Below, one piece after another: positions 22,961 to 31,306 of a DNA stretch of 55,987 nt (the first letter of the stretch is position 1; each line of letters opens with the position of its first letter). The position numbers and the translations under genes were made by a program. A model generated the notes under the pieces. It saw only the letters and a program-made list of their open reading frames with translations, ran no database searches and was not told the origin of the DNA. This DNA is from Treponema sp. (GTDB lineage Bacteria; Spirochaetota; Spirochaetia; Treponematales; Breznakiellaceae): assembly GCA_031276965.1 (NCBI GenBank), contig JAISMC010000020.1, positions 1 through 55,987 on the forward strand, given 5' to 3'.

Positions 22961-24223
22961 ATGCGTTGTTACCGCCCGGACAACTTGAATTTCCGGTTAT
23001 TAAACCAAGCCCCGGAAACGGTTCAATGTGGTGGTAAAAGAGCTGGAACCCGCCTAAAACACCGCATAAACCGTTTTAAGGCGGCGGTGATTTTGATACT
23101 GCCGGCGCTGTTCTCCTGTACCGGTCCGGGCGGCGGAACGGCAAACGAAATGCTGTTAAAAGCCGCCGGGCAGGAGAATGCGGCAAAGCCCTTGGTTATC
23201 ATCAAGCCCGGAACGAGCCCTCTCTGGTTTGAGCTTGGTCCTCAGGGCCCCCTGCAGATCGGCTCCCCCGAAGAGGCATCTTTGAGTCCCTTTGAGCCCT
23301 GGCCCTTTTCCCGGCTGATAACGGGACTGCTGTCGGGGGAGGACAGGCTTATCCTGGTGGTGAACCGGGAGGGCTTTCTCAGCGTTCTGCCCTGGACGGG
23401 GGAAGAAGGAAGTATCGCCCTTTACCGTACAAACGGCGCTTCCTGGAAGAATTATACTGCGGGGTCTCCCTTTATTTGGAAGCATACGCCGGGGACGCTG
23501 CTCTACAGAGATAATTTTTTTCTCGATCCCGCCGCGGAAGCGCCGGCCTTCCGGGCTTGGGGACTTTCGGAGGATTTCCAAATCCTGGATTTGGAAATCC
23601 CCGCTTTTACCGGTCTGCCGGATGACTGGGATGCGGAGGCCCTCCGGCGGGGACAGGACGGATTCTGGCATTATCACCTGGTCCGTAAAAGGGGGGGCCG
23701 TCCTGAGCATCGTTATTACCGCAGCGCAGATTTAGAAACGCCCGGAGAGGAAAGCTCTGCCGGGGTCTTTCGGGACGCCTTTCGCCCCTGCCGGTCCGTG
23801 TCGGCCCCCGGCCTTTTAAGTCCCCTGCTGGAACGAACCTTTTCCTTATACGGCAGGGAACATGTGGCGGAGATAAGTTCTTCCCTTTTTGAGGGAAGCC
23901 GCCAATTTGCGGCGGATCCCGGCGGCGAGGGGGATCTGCTTCCCGGATGCTATGCCGGTCCCGGCAATGGCGGCGGCGCAGGCAGCCTTTCTCCCGGGGG
24001 GGCTGTGGAGTACGCCCTGGTCATCAATCCGGCCGGAGCCGGGATTTATGCAGCGCGGCGGGATGGACAGATTTGGGAGGAAAGCTTCTCCCTGCCGGTT
24101 CTTCCCGAAGGTTTTGTATATACTAAAATAGGCCTGTCGGGCCCCGCCCTTATTGCGGCTTGGGAAGAACAGCAGGATTTAAGCGTGGGCGCCGCGGGTT
24201 TTTTGGTAATTACTCCGCCCTAG
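22961..24223 (+). CDS. putative lipoprotein, function unknown
   Basis: A 420-residue exported protein. The lipobox PALFSC places the lipid Cys at residue 53, with an unusually long, basic n-region. The mature part is rich in Gly, Pro, Trp and aromatic residues and looks beta-rich; I recognise no family. Segments that look repeated (WFELGPQGPLQIG, FWHYHLVRKRG) suggest a propeller-like or WD-type fold, but this is weak. The start at 22961 is chosen because of its -10 distance; an earlier ATG (22946) is possible. It is divergent from the PEGA-domain gene, and a small barrel-protein gene follows. Confidence 0.55.
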   Translation: MRCYRPDNLNFRLLNQAPETVQCGGKRAGTRLKHRINRFKAAVILILPALFSCTGPGGGTANEMLLKAAGQENAAKPLVIIKPGTSPLWFELGPQGPLQIGSPEEASLSPFEPWPFSRLITGLLSGEDRLILVVNREGFLSVLPWTGEEGSIALYRTNGASWKNYTAGSPFIWKHTPGTLLYRDNFFLDPAAEAPAFRAWGLSEDFQILDLEIPAFTGLPDDWDAEALRRGQDGFWHYHLVRKRGGRPEHRYYRSADLETPGEESSAGVFRDAFRPCRSVSAPGLLSPLLERTFSLYGREHVAEISSSLFEGSRQFAADPGGEGDLLPGCYAGPGNGGGAGSLSPGGAVEYALVINPAGAGIYAARRDGQIWEESFSLPVLPEGFVYTKIGLSGPALIAAWEEQQDLSVGAAGFLVITPP

Positions 24224-24316
24224 TGTTCCGTCCGTTTTTTCCGATAATGTTTATGAGGAACCTGAAAACTCCGGTATATCCTTAGGGATTTTCCTGAAAA
24301 AGCCGCATTAATGGAG

Positions 24317-24322
24317 TATAGT
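24317..24322 (+). promoter_or_regulatory. -10 element, 6 nt before the barrel-protein ATG
   Basis: TATAGT, with CTGAAA (4/6) 17 bp upstream. The ATG at 24329 follows after six bases and no ribosome site is present. Confidence 0.5.
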
Positions 24323-24328
24323 AACTAT

Positions 24329-25012
24329 ATGAAAAGCATTTTCCGGCCTTCCGGCCTGATTCTGGCGGTACTTCTGTTCATCCTGGCCGTATTTCCCGTC
24401 GGCGCCGAGAGTGTATTTTCCGCCATTTCCTGGTCTTTCCGGGGGTCCATGCTTTTTTTCACCGAAGATAACGATCTTCAATCTGATCCTATGCCGATAC
24501 TGCCCTCCTTTGGAGCGGCTGCGGCCTATCCTATTTTCGGCCCCTTGTGGGCGGAACTGTCCCTGGATTTTTATGGCACCCATTACGGTTATAACTATGA
24601 AATAGGCCGGGCGGTTCCCTATGCGGAGGAAAACCGCTCTACCCTGGTTATAGGAAACGTACTGGGGATTCAGGCCATGGCCAAGTTTCAATTAGGTAAG
24701 AATTTCGACATCAGGGTATACGGAGGCCCTGCGGCGGATCTGCGGATCTGCCTGATCGCCGAAGATTTAAAAAACGAGGATAAAAAAGACGCTTCTAAAC
24801 AAACAAAGGATGTTTCAAAGTATTTCTGGGGTATGGGACGCTGGTTCTACCCGGTTCTGGGATTTGGGATGGATTTTGGCATTACCCCTAAGACCATGCT
24901 TGGCTTCGACGCCCGGGTATGGTTCCCCCTTTATAAAACCTGGACCGGGGAAGATCTTCCCTTTGCCGAAGGCTGGCGTATCGGCGCAGGCATTGTGTTA
25001 ACTATCCGGTAG
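24329..25012 (+). CDS. small outer-membrane beta-barrel protein, putative
   Basis: A 227-residue protein with a clear signal peptide (LILAVLLFILAVFPVGAE) and then alternating aromatic/small strands (WAELSLDFYGTHYGYNYEIG, FDIRVYGGPAADLRICLI), ending WRIGAGIVLTIR. A charged Lys/Asp loop (KNEDKKDASKQTKDVSKYF) may be an external or periplasmic loop. This is the usual look of spirochaetal outer-membrane barrels. No family recognised. The ATG at 24329 is preferred to 24311 for the signal peptide and for the -10 geometry. Confidence 0.6.
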   Translation: MKSIFRPSGLILAVLLFILAVFPVGAESVFSAISWSFRGSMLFFTEDNDLQSDPMPILPSFGAAAAYPIFGPLWAELSLDFYGTHYGYNYEIGRAVPYAEENRSTLVIGNVLGIQAMAKFQLGKNFDIRVYGGPAADLRICLIAEDLKNEDKKDASKQTKDVSKYFWGMGRWFYPVLGFGMDFGITPKTMLGFDARVWFPLYKTWTGEDLPFAEGWRIGAGIVLTIR

Positions 25013-25027
25013 CGAAACCGCCCGGCC

Positions 25028-25903
25028 CTAATCGCCCTGTTCCAGTTTAACCTGTTCAATACGACAACCCCGGTTTTTTAGCTGAACCAAAAGGCCGTCG
25101 GGACCGTAGAAATGCCCCAGCCCGGCGATGATGAATTCAATCTCCGGCGTGTTCAGGTAAGCTTCGATTACCGGTATCCAATTGTTGTTCCGGTCAAGAA
25201 ACATGGACTTATAAACATGGGGATAGGTCTCCTTCATGTTCTTCAATTCCAATGTCAGCTTCTTTCCCGATCCTTTCTTCCACTCCGTCACAAAGTCATT
25301 TAAGACAGATTCCGCTTTATCCCAGTCGTTAAGATTGCAGAGCACATACTCGTCGGCAAATCCGTTTCCTGCATTGGTGAGCAGTTCAATCTGAGTTTCC
25401 AGGGGTTCAAGAAAGCCTATACCCTTGGATGTTTCCTTTGCCCTGGAGGCATAGACAAGATCCGCCCCCGGCATGTTGAACCCGAACTCTTTGGCCTGCA
25501 GGGTTCCCAGCAAGTGCACCACCATAGAAGGGGTGTACCTCATAAAGGTCTCGATGGAAACGCCGGATTCTACGCACCGGTCTGCCAGTTTCTTGAATGT
25601 TTCCTTGTTAAGCACCGTTGCCAGCGTTTTGTTATCCGGAAGGAACATCCTGGTTACCAATTGCAGCGTTACGCCGGAATCGGCCAGTTGGTCTATATCC
25701 GTTTCCAGAATCAGCATGGCTGACCGTTCAAAGGCAATGTCGAATTCTTCGGGTATGGGGTAATCCTCCATCCGCAGGGCATGAACGCTTCCGCCCAGGT
25801 AAAGGCTGCCGCCGTCTTTGGTAAGTTTCCAAACCGAAGATTCTGCGGCGGCTGTACCGGCCGACAGGAGAATGCCTAAAAACAGAACGGTTAGTCTTTT
25901 CAC
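25028..25903 (-). CDS. TraB/GumN-family protein
   Basis: A 291-residue exported protein of the TraB/GumN (Tiki-like) family, whose members are often membrane-linked metalloproteases. Typical motifs are present: SLYLGGSVHALR near the start of the mature part (GGxxH) and EFIIAGLGHFYGPDGLLVQL near the end (GxxH). The signal peptide is LTVLFLGILLSAGTAAAE. GTG at 25903 is used as the start because GAAGGA stands seven bases before it; the longer frame to 25966 overlaps the PilZ gene. The function is unproven. It may process envelope proteins. Confidence 0.85.
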   Translation of the reverse strand: MKRLTVLFLGILLSAGTAAAESSVWKLTKDGGSLYLGGSVHALRMEDYPIPEEFDIAFERSAMLILETDIDQLADSGVTLQLVTRMFLPDNKTLATVLNKETFKKLADRCVESGVSIETFMRYTPSMVVHLLGTLQAKEFGFNMPGADLVYASRAKETSKGIGFLEPLETQIELLTNAGNGFADEYVLCNLNDWDKAESVLNDFVTEWKKGSGKKLTLELKNMKETYPHVYKSMFLDRNNNWIPVIEAYLNTPEIEFIIAGLGHFYGPDGLLVQLKNRGCRIEQVKLEQGD

Positions 25904-25929
25904 CGGATGTTCCTTCTCACCTCCGGGGG

Positions 25930-26688
25930 TTAGATCTTCAAGTTGTCGATAAAGCGCTGGAGACAATACTTGATGAAGTGATGAATGATCAGTTTGTTTC
26001 CATTGGACAAGCCGGGCTCAAAGAGGAGGATCCGTATGCTCTCATCTCCCTGGCGGCTTCCTATCAGAATGGCGTTAACCATGACCAGGGAACCCCGAAG
26101 TTTAAGCTGAATATTTCTAAGTTTTGAATTGACCGGATACCCGAGCTTTTCTATTTTTGCGGCCATCCCTGCGGAGCTGATGTCCAGGATTTTGCCGTAA
26201 TATATCCCCTCTTCGTCTTTGTAGTTCAAGGTGGCGCCGGCGTCATCAGCGCAGTCGGCCCGGATAAATTTCCGGCGGCCCCTGGCTTCGTTTGCCTGAA
26301 GGGCGTCAAGCATGATCTTGGTACTTGCCGGCACTCCCAGCTTCAATTGGATATATCCGCAGGGCACCGCCAGCTTCATAAGGTACTTTTCCATGAGCTG
26401 ACGGTCGTTATTGTAGGAGAGGATGCCTAAACGGGCTGTTTTGGTTTTTTCGTTCTCCTGGACTCCTTTAATGTAGGCTTCCCATTCTTTTTCTTTGAGG
26501 CCCTCATCAATGTTGATAAACATGATGGAATCGGGGAAATGTTCCAAAAGGCGGAGCGCTCTTTTGTGATCGTGCAGGACATAGGATTCATAGCCGTTCA
26601 TGATAAGAACATCGAGCATCTCGTCCCGAATAACACTATGGGGATAGAGGATAAATATTTTCTTTCCCGCTGCATCCATGATCTTCAT
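25930..26688 (-). CDS. PilZ-domain protein with receiver-like N-terminus
   Basis: A 252-residue cytoplasmic protein. Residues 1-125 resemble a response-regulator receiver fold (KKIFILYPHSVIRDEMLDVL, DSIMFINIDEG) but with no clear phosphoacceptor set. The C-terminal PilZ domain (about 136-250) has the c-di-GMP binding motifs RRKFIR (Arg139, Arg143) and DISSAG (169-174). PilZ proteins bind c-di-GMP and control motility, surface structures or secretion. It lies downstream of the type II secretion genes, so it may tune secretion. The start at 26688 is 6 nt after a CATTAT on the minus strand and lacks a ribosome site; 26679 is an alternative. Confidence 0.8.
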   Translation of the reverse strand: MKIMDAAGKKIFILYPHSVIRDEMLDVLIMNGYESYVLHDHKRALRLLEHFPDSIMFINIDEGLKEKEWEAYIKGVQENEKTKTARLGILSYNNDRQLMEKYLMKLAVPCGYIQLKLGVPASTKIMLDALQANEARGRRKFIRADCADDAGATLNYKDEEGIYYGKILDISSAGMAAKIEKLGYPVNSKLRNIQLKLRGSLVMVNAILIGSRQGDESIRILLFEPGLSNGNKLIIHHFIKYCLQRFIDNLKI

Positions 26689-26725
26689 TATGGCATAATG
26701 AGGGGAAAATGGAAAGCCCCGGTTT

Positions 26726-27412
26726 TTAAGGCGCCGGCGGTATTGATCCTTCCGCACTCAGCGCCGCCAGGGCCTCTACGGATTCGCCTCCTATACCTCT
26801 GGCGAGGAGCCTCTCAAGAACGGCCCTTGACCGGGGGAGATCGTGTTCCAGATAGAAGACGATGCTTTGCAGATAAAGCAGATCCGGCCGGGAAGGTTCC
26901 AGTTTGAGGGCCCGTTCCAGCAGAGCCTCCGCTCCGGCATAGTCCTGCCGGTCCAGGGCATTCTCCGCAAGCCGGGCAAGCTGGGACGCGTTAATCATCT
27001 TAATGTAGAGTATATCCATTGGGTCATGGGCAAGGGACTGTTCTATGGGTTCATAGCCCTCCTTGAATACTCCGGCCCTGTGATTTCCGGACCTTTTCAG
27101 CTCAAGGACAAACCGGCCCTGGATATCCGATTCGCTTATTTTTTTTCCATTGATAAGAATTTCCGCCCCGTTTACCGGACTGCCTTCGTGATCGTAGACC
27201 ATACCGTAGCTCAGGGTTTCTCCGGCAAAGGCCCGCTTCGGCGCAGCGCTTTTGCAGGAACCCGCCGTTAAAGCAGAGAGCAGAACCAGAAAACAGAACC
27301 GGAGACTCAGCCGGTGGAAACTCCGAAGCGGAGATTGGCCGCGGAGTTCCTTTGGCCCGGCGGAACCTGTTCGTCCGCGTATGTTTTCCGCCCGGATAAA
27401 TTCTGCGTTCAT
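26726..27412 (-). CDS. lipoprotein with carboxypeptidase-regulatory-like and TPR domains
   Basis: A 228-residue protein. The lipobox ALTAGSC puts the lipid Cys at residue 53 after a long basic n-region. A small beta-sandwich follows (YGMVYDHEGSPVNGAEILIN, SDIQGRFVLELKRS), as in carboxypeptidase regulatory-like domains. The C-terminal third is TPR-like (LAENALDRQDYAGAEALLER, PDLLYLQSIVFYLEHDLPRS). AGGAGG precedes the ATG at 27412. It lies 40 bp after the GspLMC-like gene and appears to end the secretion operon. It could act like a pilotin or an assembly lipoprotein, which is an inference. Confidence 0.65.
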   Translation of the reverse strand: MNAEFIRAENIRGRTGSAGPKELRGQSPLRSFHRLSLRFCFLVLLSALTAGSCKSAAPKRAFAGETLSYGMVYDHEGSPVNGAEILINGKKISESDIQGRFVLELKRSGNHRAGVFKEGYEPIEQSLAHDPMDILYIKMINASQLARLAENALDRQDYAGAEALLERALKLEPSRPDLLYLQSIVFYLEHDLPRSRAVLERLLARGIGGESVEALAALSAEGSIPPAP

Positions 27413-27452
27413 TATCGCCTCCTATTTGCTTTTTCAGGCATTGCGGCAAAGC

Positions 27453-29282
27453 CTAGGTCCGTTCTCCGGCCTTTGCGGCGGGAAGCTTCATCTCGTAAAG
27501 CTTTCCGTTTATCTGAGCCGCAATGGTTCCTGTTCTGACAGTCCGGTAGGTTCCTTCGCTTATGTCTTCGGCATACGCCGGTTTTAGGGTGAGGATCGCG
27601 CCGGTTCCGGTATTTTTTATATAGAGGAGTTGTCCCCGGCTGCCGCTGACCATCCCCAGGTATTCAAAACAGCGGGCTTGCTCCGTTTCCGGCGGCGGTT
27701 CAGCCAAAGCCGGAACGGGCTCCGGTTTTGGCTGAACCGGCTGTTTCCGGAACGGCGCGTAATTCCGGCTGATCCTGAGTACAGAAAGCGGCGCATCGCC
27801 CTGTTCCGTGCTGATGTCCGGTGCGGGCGCCGGATTTTCCGCCCCATCATCCCCGGACCGGGGGGCGGGACATCTAACCCGGAAGACCGCCTCTATCGCA
27901 TTTTCCGGCTGGAGGTTGCGGATCTGTACCAGCGTAAAAATGACGCCGTCTGCAGGACCGGAACCTGCGGGACCGTCTTTTGGAGAAACACCGGCGGAGG
28001 TTTCCCGCAGGAAATTAAAAAAGCCGCCGCTCTCTCCCCGGATGGTAAATTCCATTTCGTCTTCACCGCTTTTCTTGAGATACTGGTAATGTATCACCGG
28101 ACAGCGCCATTTTTGTAACAGCCGGCGGATCAATCTTCCGAAAGATGCAGGACTAAACCCCGCCGCCGAAGGCCGTTCCAATTCTCCTATAAGCCGTTCC
28201 AGCATTTTCCGCTGTGCTCCGGCGGACAGTTCCGGGCCGGGTTCCTCCCGGCGGAACAGAATGCCGCCGCTTATGGTAAAGCGTTCAAGGCCGTCCTGGG
28301 GATGTATTTGTCCCAGTATGGGAGAACTTATCCGGGGGCAGTTTTCAAAGGAAGCCAGGGTCCCCAGGGCGTCCGGTGAGACCGCCTCAAATTGAAAAAA
28401 CCCCTCTTTGAGTACGGCGGAGAGGATCAGTGTTTTTTCGTCAAAGCATTGAGCGGTAAGTTCCAGTCCCTCGTAGACGGAGGGTTTTTTATTTTCCACA
28501 AGGGAAGCGTAGTTTCTCCTCAGTTCCTCGAGCTGTTGTTCCTCAAGGTGTTTTCGTTCCAGAATCCGGTTCCGCTCTTCCTCTTCCCGGAGCAGTCTCG
28601 CCGTCTTCTGTCCGGCCCTTTCGCTGTACCAGGAGAAGGTATAAAAAACTGCGGCTCCGAGGCAGAGGCCCAGCAGCAGGATCAGGAATTTCCGCCGTTT
28701 AAGACCGGAGCTTGCGTGGGGGTACAGGGAGAAACGATATTCGGGGCAGGAAATTTTTTCCAGCGGATGAAAGATCCATGCCCCGTCCTCCGTCCCCAAA
28801 AGAGCCCTGTCCGCTCCGGTACAGAATAGATCGATCCGCTGCGGGTTTTCTCCGCAGACGCCGAAAGCCGCTGTCAGACTGTTCAGGAAAAACGCCCTGT
28901 TTAGGCTGGGGCAGCTTTTTACTGCCGATTTCGTCAGCATTCCTTTTTCAAGGCGGATATATTCAATCCAACCGCCGCCGATAAAAACCGCCTGAGCGTC
29001 CCTTCCCCTCAGGCGGCGCTGGACCAGAAGCGTAGAGACCGGCATGGGGCCGGTCCTTTTCTCCCTGGGAACGAAGATTAGACAGGATCCCCGCCTGGTT
29101 CCGTTTTTGCGAATCACCGGAGTTCCGGTGGAGCCGTCTATAGCGCCGGGGTAGGCTCCCGCCAGATAATCTCTCAGGGCTTCCCGCAGGGGCCTTCCCC
29201 TGAGGCCGGGAAAACCGGCGATGAACAGGGAATAGGCAGTTCTGGGAATGACGGCGGGACCCTTACCTGCGTTACGGTTCAC
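27453..29282 (-). CDS. type II secretion GspL/GspM/GspC-like fusion protein
   Basis: A 609-residue protein. Residues 1-195 are cytoplasmic and resemble the actin-like fold of PilM/GspL (SLFIAGFPGLRGRPLREALR; LLVQRRLRG, RIDLFCTGADRALLGTEDG). A membrane helix lies at about 199-218 (FLILLLGLCLGAAVFYTFSW), then a coiled coil (TARLLREEEERNRILERKHL), then a ferredoxin-like GspM/PilO-type region. A Pro-rich linker and a C-terminal GspC/PilP-like HR segment follow (FEYLGMVSGSRGQLLYIKN and DISEGTYRTVRTGTIAAQ). So three inner-membrane platform proteins seem merged. Starts with GTG at 29282, overlapping the gspK stop by 11 bp. Confidence 0.65.
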   Translation of the reverse strand: MNRNAGKGPAVIPRTAYSLFIAGFPGLRGRPLREALRDYLAGAYPGAIDGSTGTPVIRKNGTRRGSCLIFVPREKRTGPMPVSTLLVQRRLRGRDAQAVFIGGGWIEYIRLEKGMLTKSAVKSCPSLNRAFFLNSLTAAFGVCGENPQRIDLFCTGADRALLGTEDGAWIFHPLEKISCPEYRFSLYPHASSGLKRRKFLILLLGLCLGAAVFYTFSWYSERAGQKTARLLREEEERNRILERKHLEEQQLEELRRNYASLVENKKPSVYEGLELTAQCFDEKTLILSAVLKEGFFQFEAVSPDALGTLASFENCPRISSPILGQIHPQDGLERFTISGGILFRREEPGPELSAGAQRKMLERLIGELERPSAAGFSPASFGRLIRRLLQKWRCPVIHYQYLKKSGEDEMEFTIRGESGGFFNFLRETSAGVSPKDGPAGSGPADGVIFTLVQIRNLQPENAIEAVFRVRCPAPRSGDDGAENPAPAPDISTEQGDAPLSVLRISRNYAPFRKQPVQPKPEPVPALAEPPPETEQARCFEYLGMVSGSRGQLLYIKNTGTGAILTLKPAYAEDISEGTYRTVRTGTIAAQINGKLYEMKLPAAKAGERT

Positions 29283-30174
29283 GGCCCATGCTCCGTTCAA
29301 TGAGACGGTATTCTCTGATGGTTTCGCTTTCCGCTGACTCGGGGATGGCCGCCAGAATCGCTTTGGCATAGAAACCCGGAAGGGTTGTAAAACGGATTTC
29401 CCAGAAGGCGGTTTTGACCCCCAGGCAGGAAAAAATTTTGCTGTCTCCGGGCAGTTCTAGCAGGGCCGAAAGATCCCCCCTGGAAACAGGCCCCCGGCGC
29501 AGAACTTCTCTGAGGGTTTCCATTTTTTCGGCGGGATTTTTTACGCCGAAGCCGGGGGTCATGATCAGAGGTTCCGCCGCCTCCGCTTTTATCATGTTAA
29601 TGTTCATCATGGGAAGGCGGTTGACCAGGGGGAAAAGTTCATCCTCCCCCATGTTACGCTTGACGTAACGGAGGGCGAAAGAATTTCCCCGGGAAAGGTT
29701 AAGCCAGCCGTAGGAGACGCAAGCATCCCAGGCGCTGTCTTTTACGAAGGATCGCCAGGTTTCCCTGTCCGGGGAAAGGCCCCGGTTTTCCCGCAGGCCG
29801 GTAAAGGAGGCGGCATCGGTGAAGAGATAATTCCTCAAGAGAGGATTTTCCAGCTCTTCATCGGAGAGAAAATCAAGACGGTAACCGCTGGAAACATCCC
29901 GGATGTCCAGGTTTAAGGAGGCGTAACGCAGGACCAGTTCCGAGAGCAGGGGATTGTTCCGGTAATCACAGGGGTGATCCTTCAAGGGCTGGAGGGCTTC
30001 CGTTATTTCGCCAATCAGTCCGGTGGTTCGGACAAGTTCCGCCTCCTCGTTAACGCTGCGCCGGAAATAGGCCGCCGCCGCAGAGAAGAACAAAAGAGAG
30101 GAGGCTGTAACCGACGAGAGGAAAAAGAGGATTATTACCGTACCGAATTCCGCGGACCCTGTTTCCCTGTTCAC
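29272..30174 (-). CDS. gspK: minor pseudopilin GspK-like
   Basis: A 300-residue protein with an N-terminal hydrophobic stretch (FGTVIILFFLSSVTASSLLF) after a short charged leader, as in type II secretion minor pseudopilins. The body has the helix-hairpin character of GspK (PMMNINMIKAEAAEPLIM, RGDLSALLELPGDSKIFS). The cleavage site is not clear (no Glu at +5, which GspK also lacks). It starts GTG at 30174, overlapping the previous stop, and is co-translated with the I/J-like pseudopilin. GspK caps the pseudopilus tip. Confidence 0.7.
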   Translation of the reverse strand: MNRETGSAEFGTVIILFFLSSVTASSLLFFSAAAAYFRRSVNEEAELVRTTGLIGEITEALQPLKDHPCDYRNNPLLSELVLRYASLNLDIRDVSSGYRLDFLSDEELENPLLRNYLFTDAASFTGLRENRGLSPDRETWRSFVKDSAWDACVSYGWLNLSRGNSFALRYVKRNMGEDELFPLVNRLPMMNINMIKAEAAEPLIMTPGFGVKNPAEKMETLREVLRRGPVSRGDLSALLELPGDSKIFSCLGVKTAFWEIRFTTLPGFYAKAILAAIPESAESETIREYRLIERSMGREP

Positions 30175-30701
30175 CGGGGTTCTTCCATTATGGGAATTGA
30201 AGCAAAGGCGGTTTCGGTGAAAAAGGACCGGTCCGCTATTTTAAAATGAACCTTTACCCCCCGGATTCTGCCGGAACTGTCCCGAAGGTTTTCGATTTCT
30301 CCCATATATGCGCCATGAGCGGAACGGCGGAGTTCGTCCTTAAAGCCTGCCGCCGCCCTTTCCGCGGATTCCCAGTAGGGGATGCGGAACGTGTCCGCCC
30401 GCCGCCGGATGAACCTGTCGGTCTCGACGGCTGCCGCCGCGGTCTTTGCGGCTTGGGCCGTCTGCCGCAGGGCTCTCAGGGCGGCGGAAAAGCCTGTAAT
30501 CACCGGGCCGCTGATAATGAGGATCACCGCCATGGACACCAGGTTTTCCATCAGCGTAAAGCCCGCCTGGTTCAACGGCGTTTTATGGCTGCGGTACAAC
30601 GGTTCCGGCCCGGAGGAATAAGCTGCCGCAGGTTTGCCGCCGCTTCCTGCCGGAAAAATTCTCTTGAAGCCGGAACTTTTTCTGTTTTTCACCGTATCCA
30701 T
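30171..30701 (-). CDS. minor pseudopilin, GspI/GspJ-like
   Basis: A 176-residue prepilin-like protein. The processing site is QAG/FTLMENLVS (cleavage after Gly47, Glu at +5), followed by the hydrophobic helix MAVILIISGPVITGFSAAL. The N-terminal leader is unusually long (47 residues), so an internal TTG start may be used instead. The rest (FKDELRRSAHGAYMGEIEN, GVKVHFKIADRSFFTE) is GspJ/I-like in size. It starts at an ATG overlapping the mini pseudopilin stop, and its stop overlaps gspK. Confidence 0.7.
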   Translation of the reverse strand: MDTVKNRKSSGFKRIFPAGSGGKPAAAYSSGPEPLYRSHKTPLNQAGFTLMENLVSMAVILIISGPVITGFSAALRALRQTAQAAKTAAAAVETDRFIRRRADTFRIPYWESAERAAAGFKDELRRSAHGAYMGEIENLRDSSGRIRGVKVHFKIADRSFFTETAFASIPIMEEPR

Positions 30702-30886
30702 TCCTCTACTGCGGCGTTCCGTCTCCGCAGTTCCGCTGCGGTCCGTTCCAGCAGGGACAAGTTTTCCCGGAACAGGGAGCTTACCGCCGTCAGGACCGCG
30801 GCAAAACAGAGGAGCGCCGCAAAAAGAGCCGTCAGGGTCCTAAGCAGGACATAGCCTTCAGTTTTCCCAGGAAGCAATGTCCGCAT
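30689..30886 (-). CDS. mini pseudopilin-like protein, 65 aa
   Basis: A 65-residue ORF between gspG and the I/J-like gene, overlapping both (29 bp with gspG, 13 bp with the next). It begins MRTLLPGKTEGYVLLRTL, so cleavage after Gly11 would leave YVLLRTLTALFAALLCFAAV, a pilin-like helix, then an amphipathic tail to EEWIR. No Glu at +5. It is much shorter than GspH or GspI (usually about 120-170 aa) and lacks any globular domain, so it could be a reduced minor pseudopilin or a membrane assembly factor. The position in the operon is the one normally held by gspH/gspI. Confidence 0.55.
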   Translation of the reverse strand: MRTLLPGKTEGYVLLRTLTALFAALLCFAAVLTAVSSLFRENLSLLERTAAELRRRNAAVEEWIR

Positions 30887-31304
30887 CGTGCTTTTCTCCT
30901 CCTTCTCTGCCGTCCGCTCCCAGAGACCGGATACCAAAAGGAAGGCCGTCTTCTCCGGGGACCCGGTACTCATAGGGGTTTCCCCAAGGGTCCAGGGGTA
31001 TGTTCTTGTAGAGGTAGGGCCCGGACCAGTTGTCTGCGCCGTCAAGTTCTGGTTTCCGCCAAAGCGCTCCCAGCCCCTGCTCCGTGGTGGGATAGCGTCC
31101 GCAGTCTATGTAATAGGATTCCAGGGCCACCGCGAAGGAATCGATCTGGCTGCGGGCCGCGGCGGTTCTTGCCCGGTCAAGGTACTGGGCCGTCATAAAT
31201 CCCACCGATGAGGTGAGGATCAACACAATGGCAATGACGATGAGGGTTTCCATAAAAGTCCAGCCCCCATCGGACCTTCCGGGACTTAACGCTTTCATAT
31301 CCAT
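30858..31304 (-). CDS. gspG: major pseudopilin GspG
   Basis: A 148-residue major pseudopilin of type II secretion, which polymerises into the piston-like pseudopilus. The prepilin site is DGG/WTFMETLIVIA (cleavage after Gly14, Glu at +5). The GspG pattern YIDCGRYPTTEQGLGALWRK is followed by DPWGNPYEYRVPG and the calcium-loop region. Length is normal. It starts 2 nt after the gspF stop. GspO is expected to cleave it. Confidence 0.92.
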   Translation of the reverse strand: MDMKALSPGRSDGGWTFMETLIVIAIVLILTSSVGFMTAQYLDRARTAAARSQIDSFAVALESYYIDCGRYPTTEQGLGALWRKPELDGADNWSGPYLYKNIPLDPWGNPYEYRVPGEDGLPFGIRSLGADGREGGEKHDADIASWEN

Positions 31305-31306
31305 CC

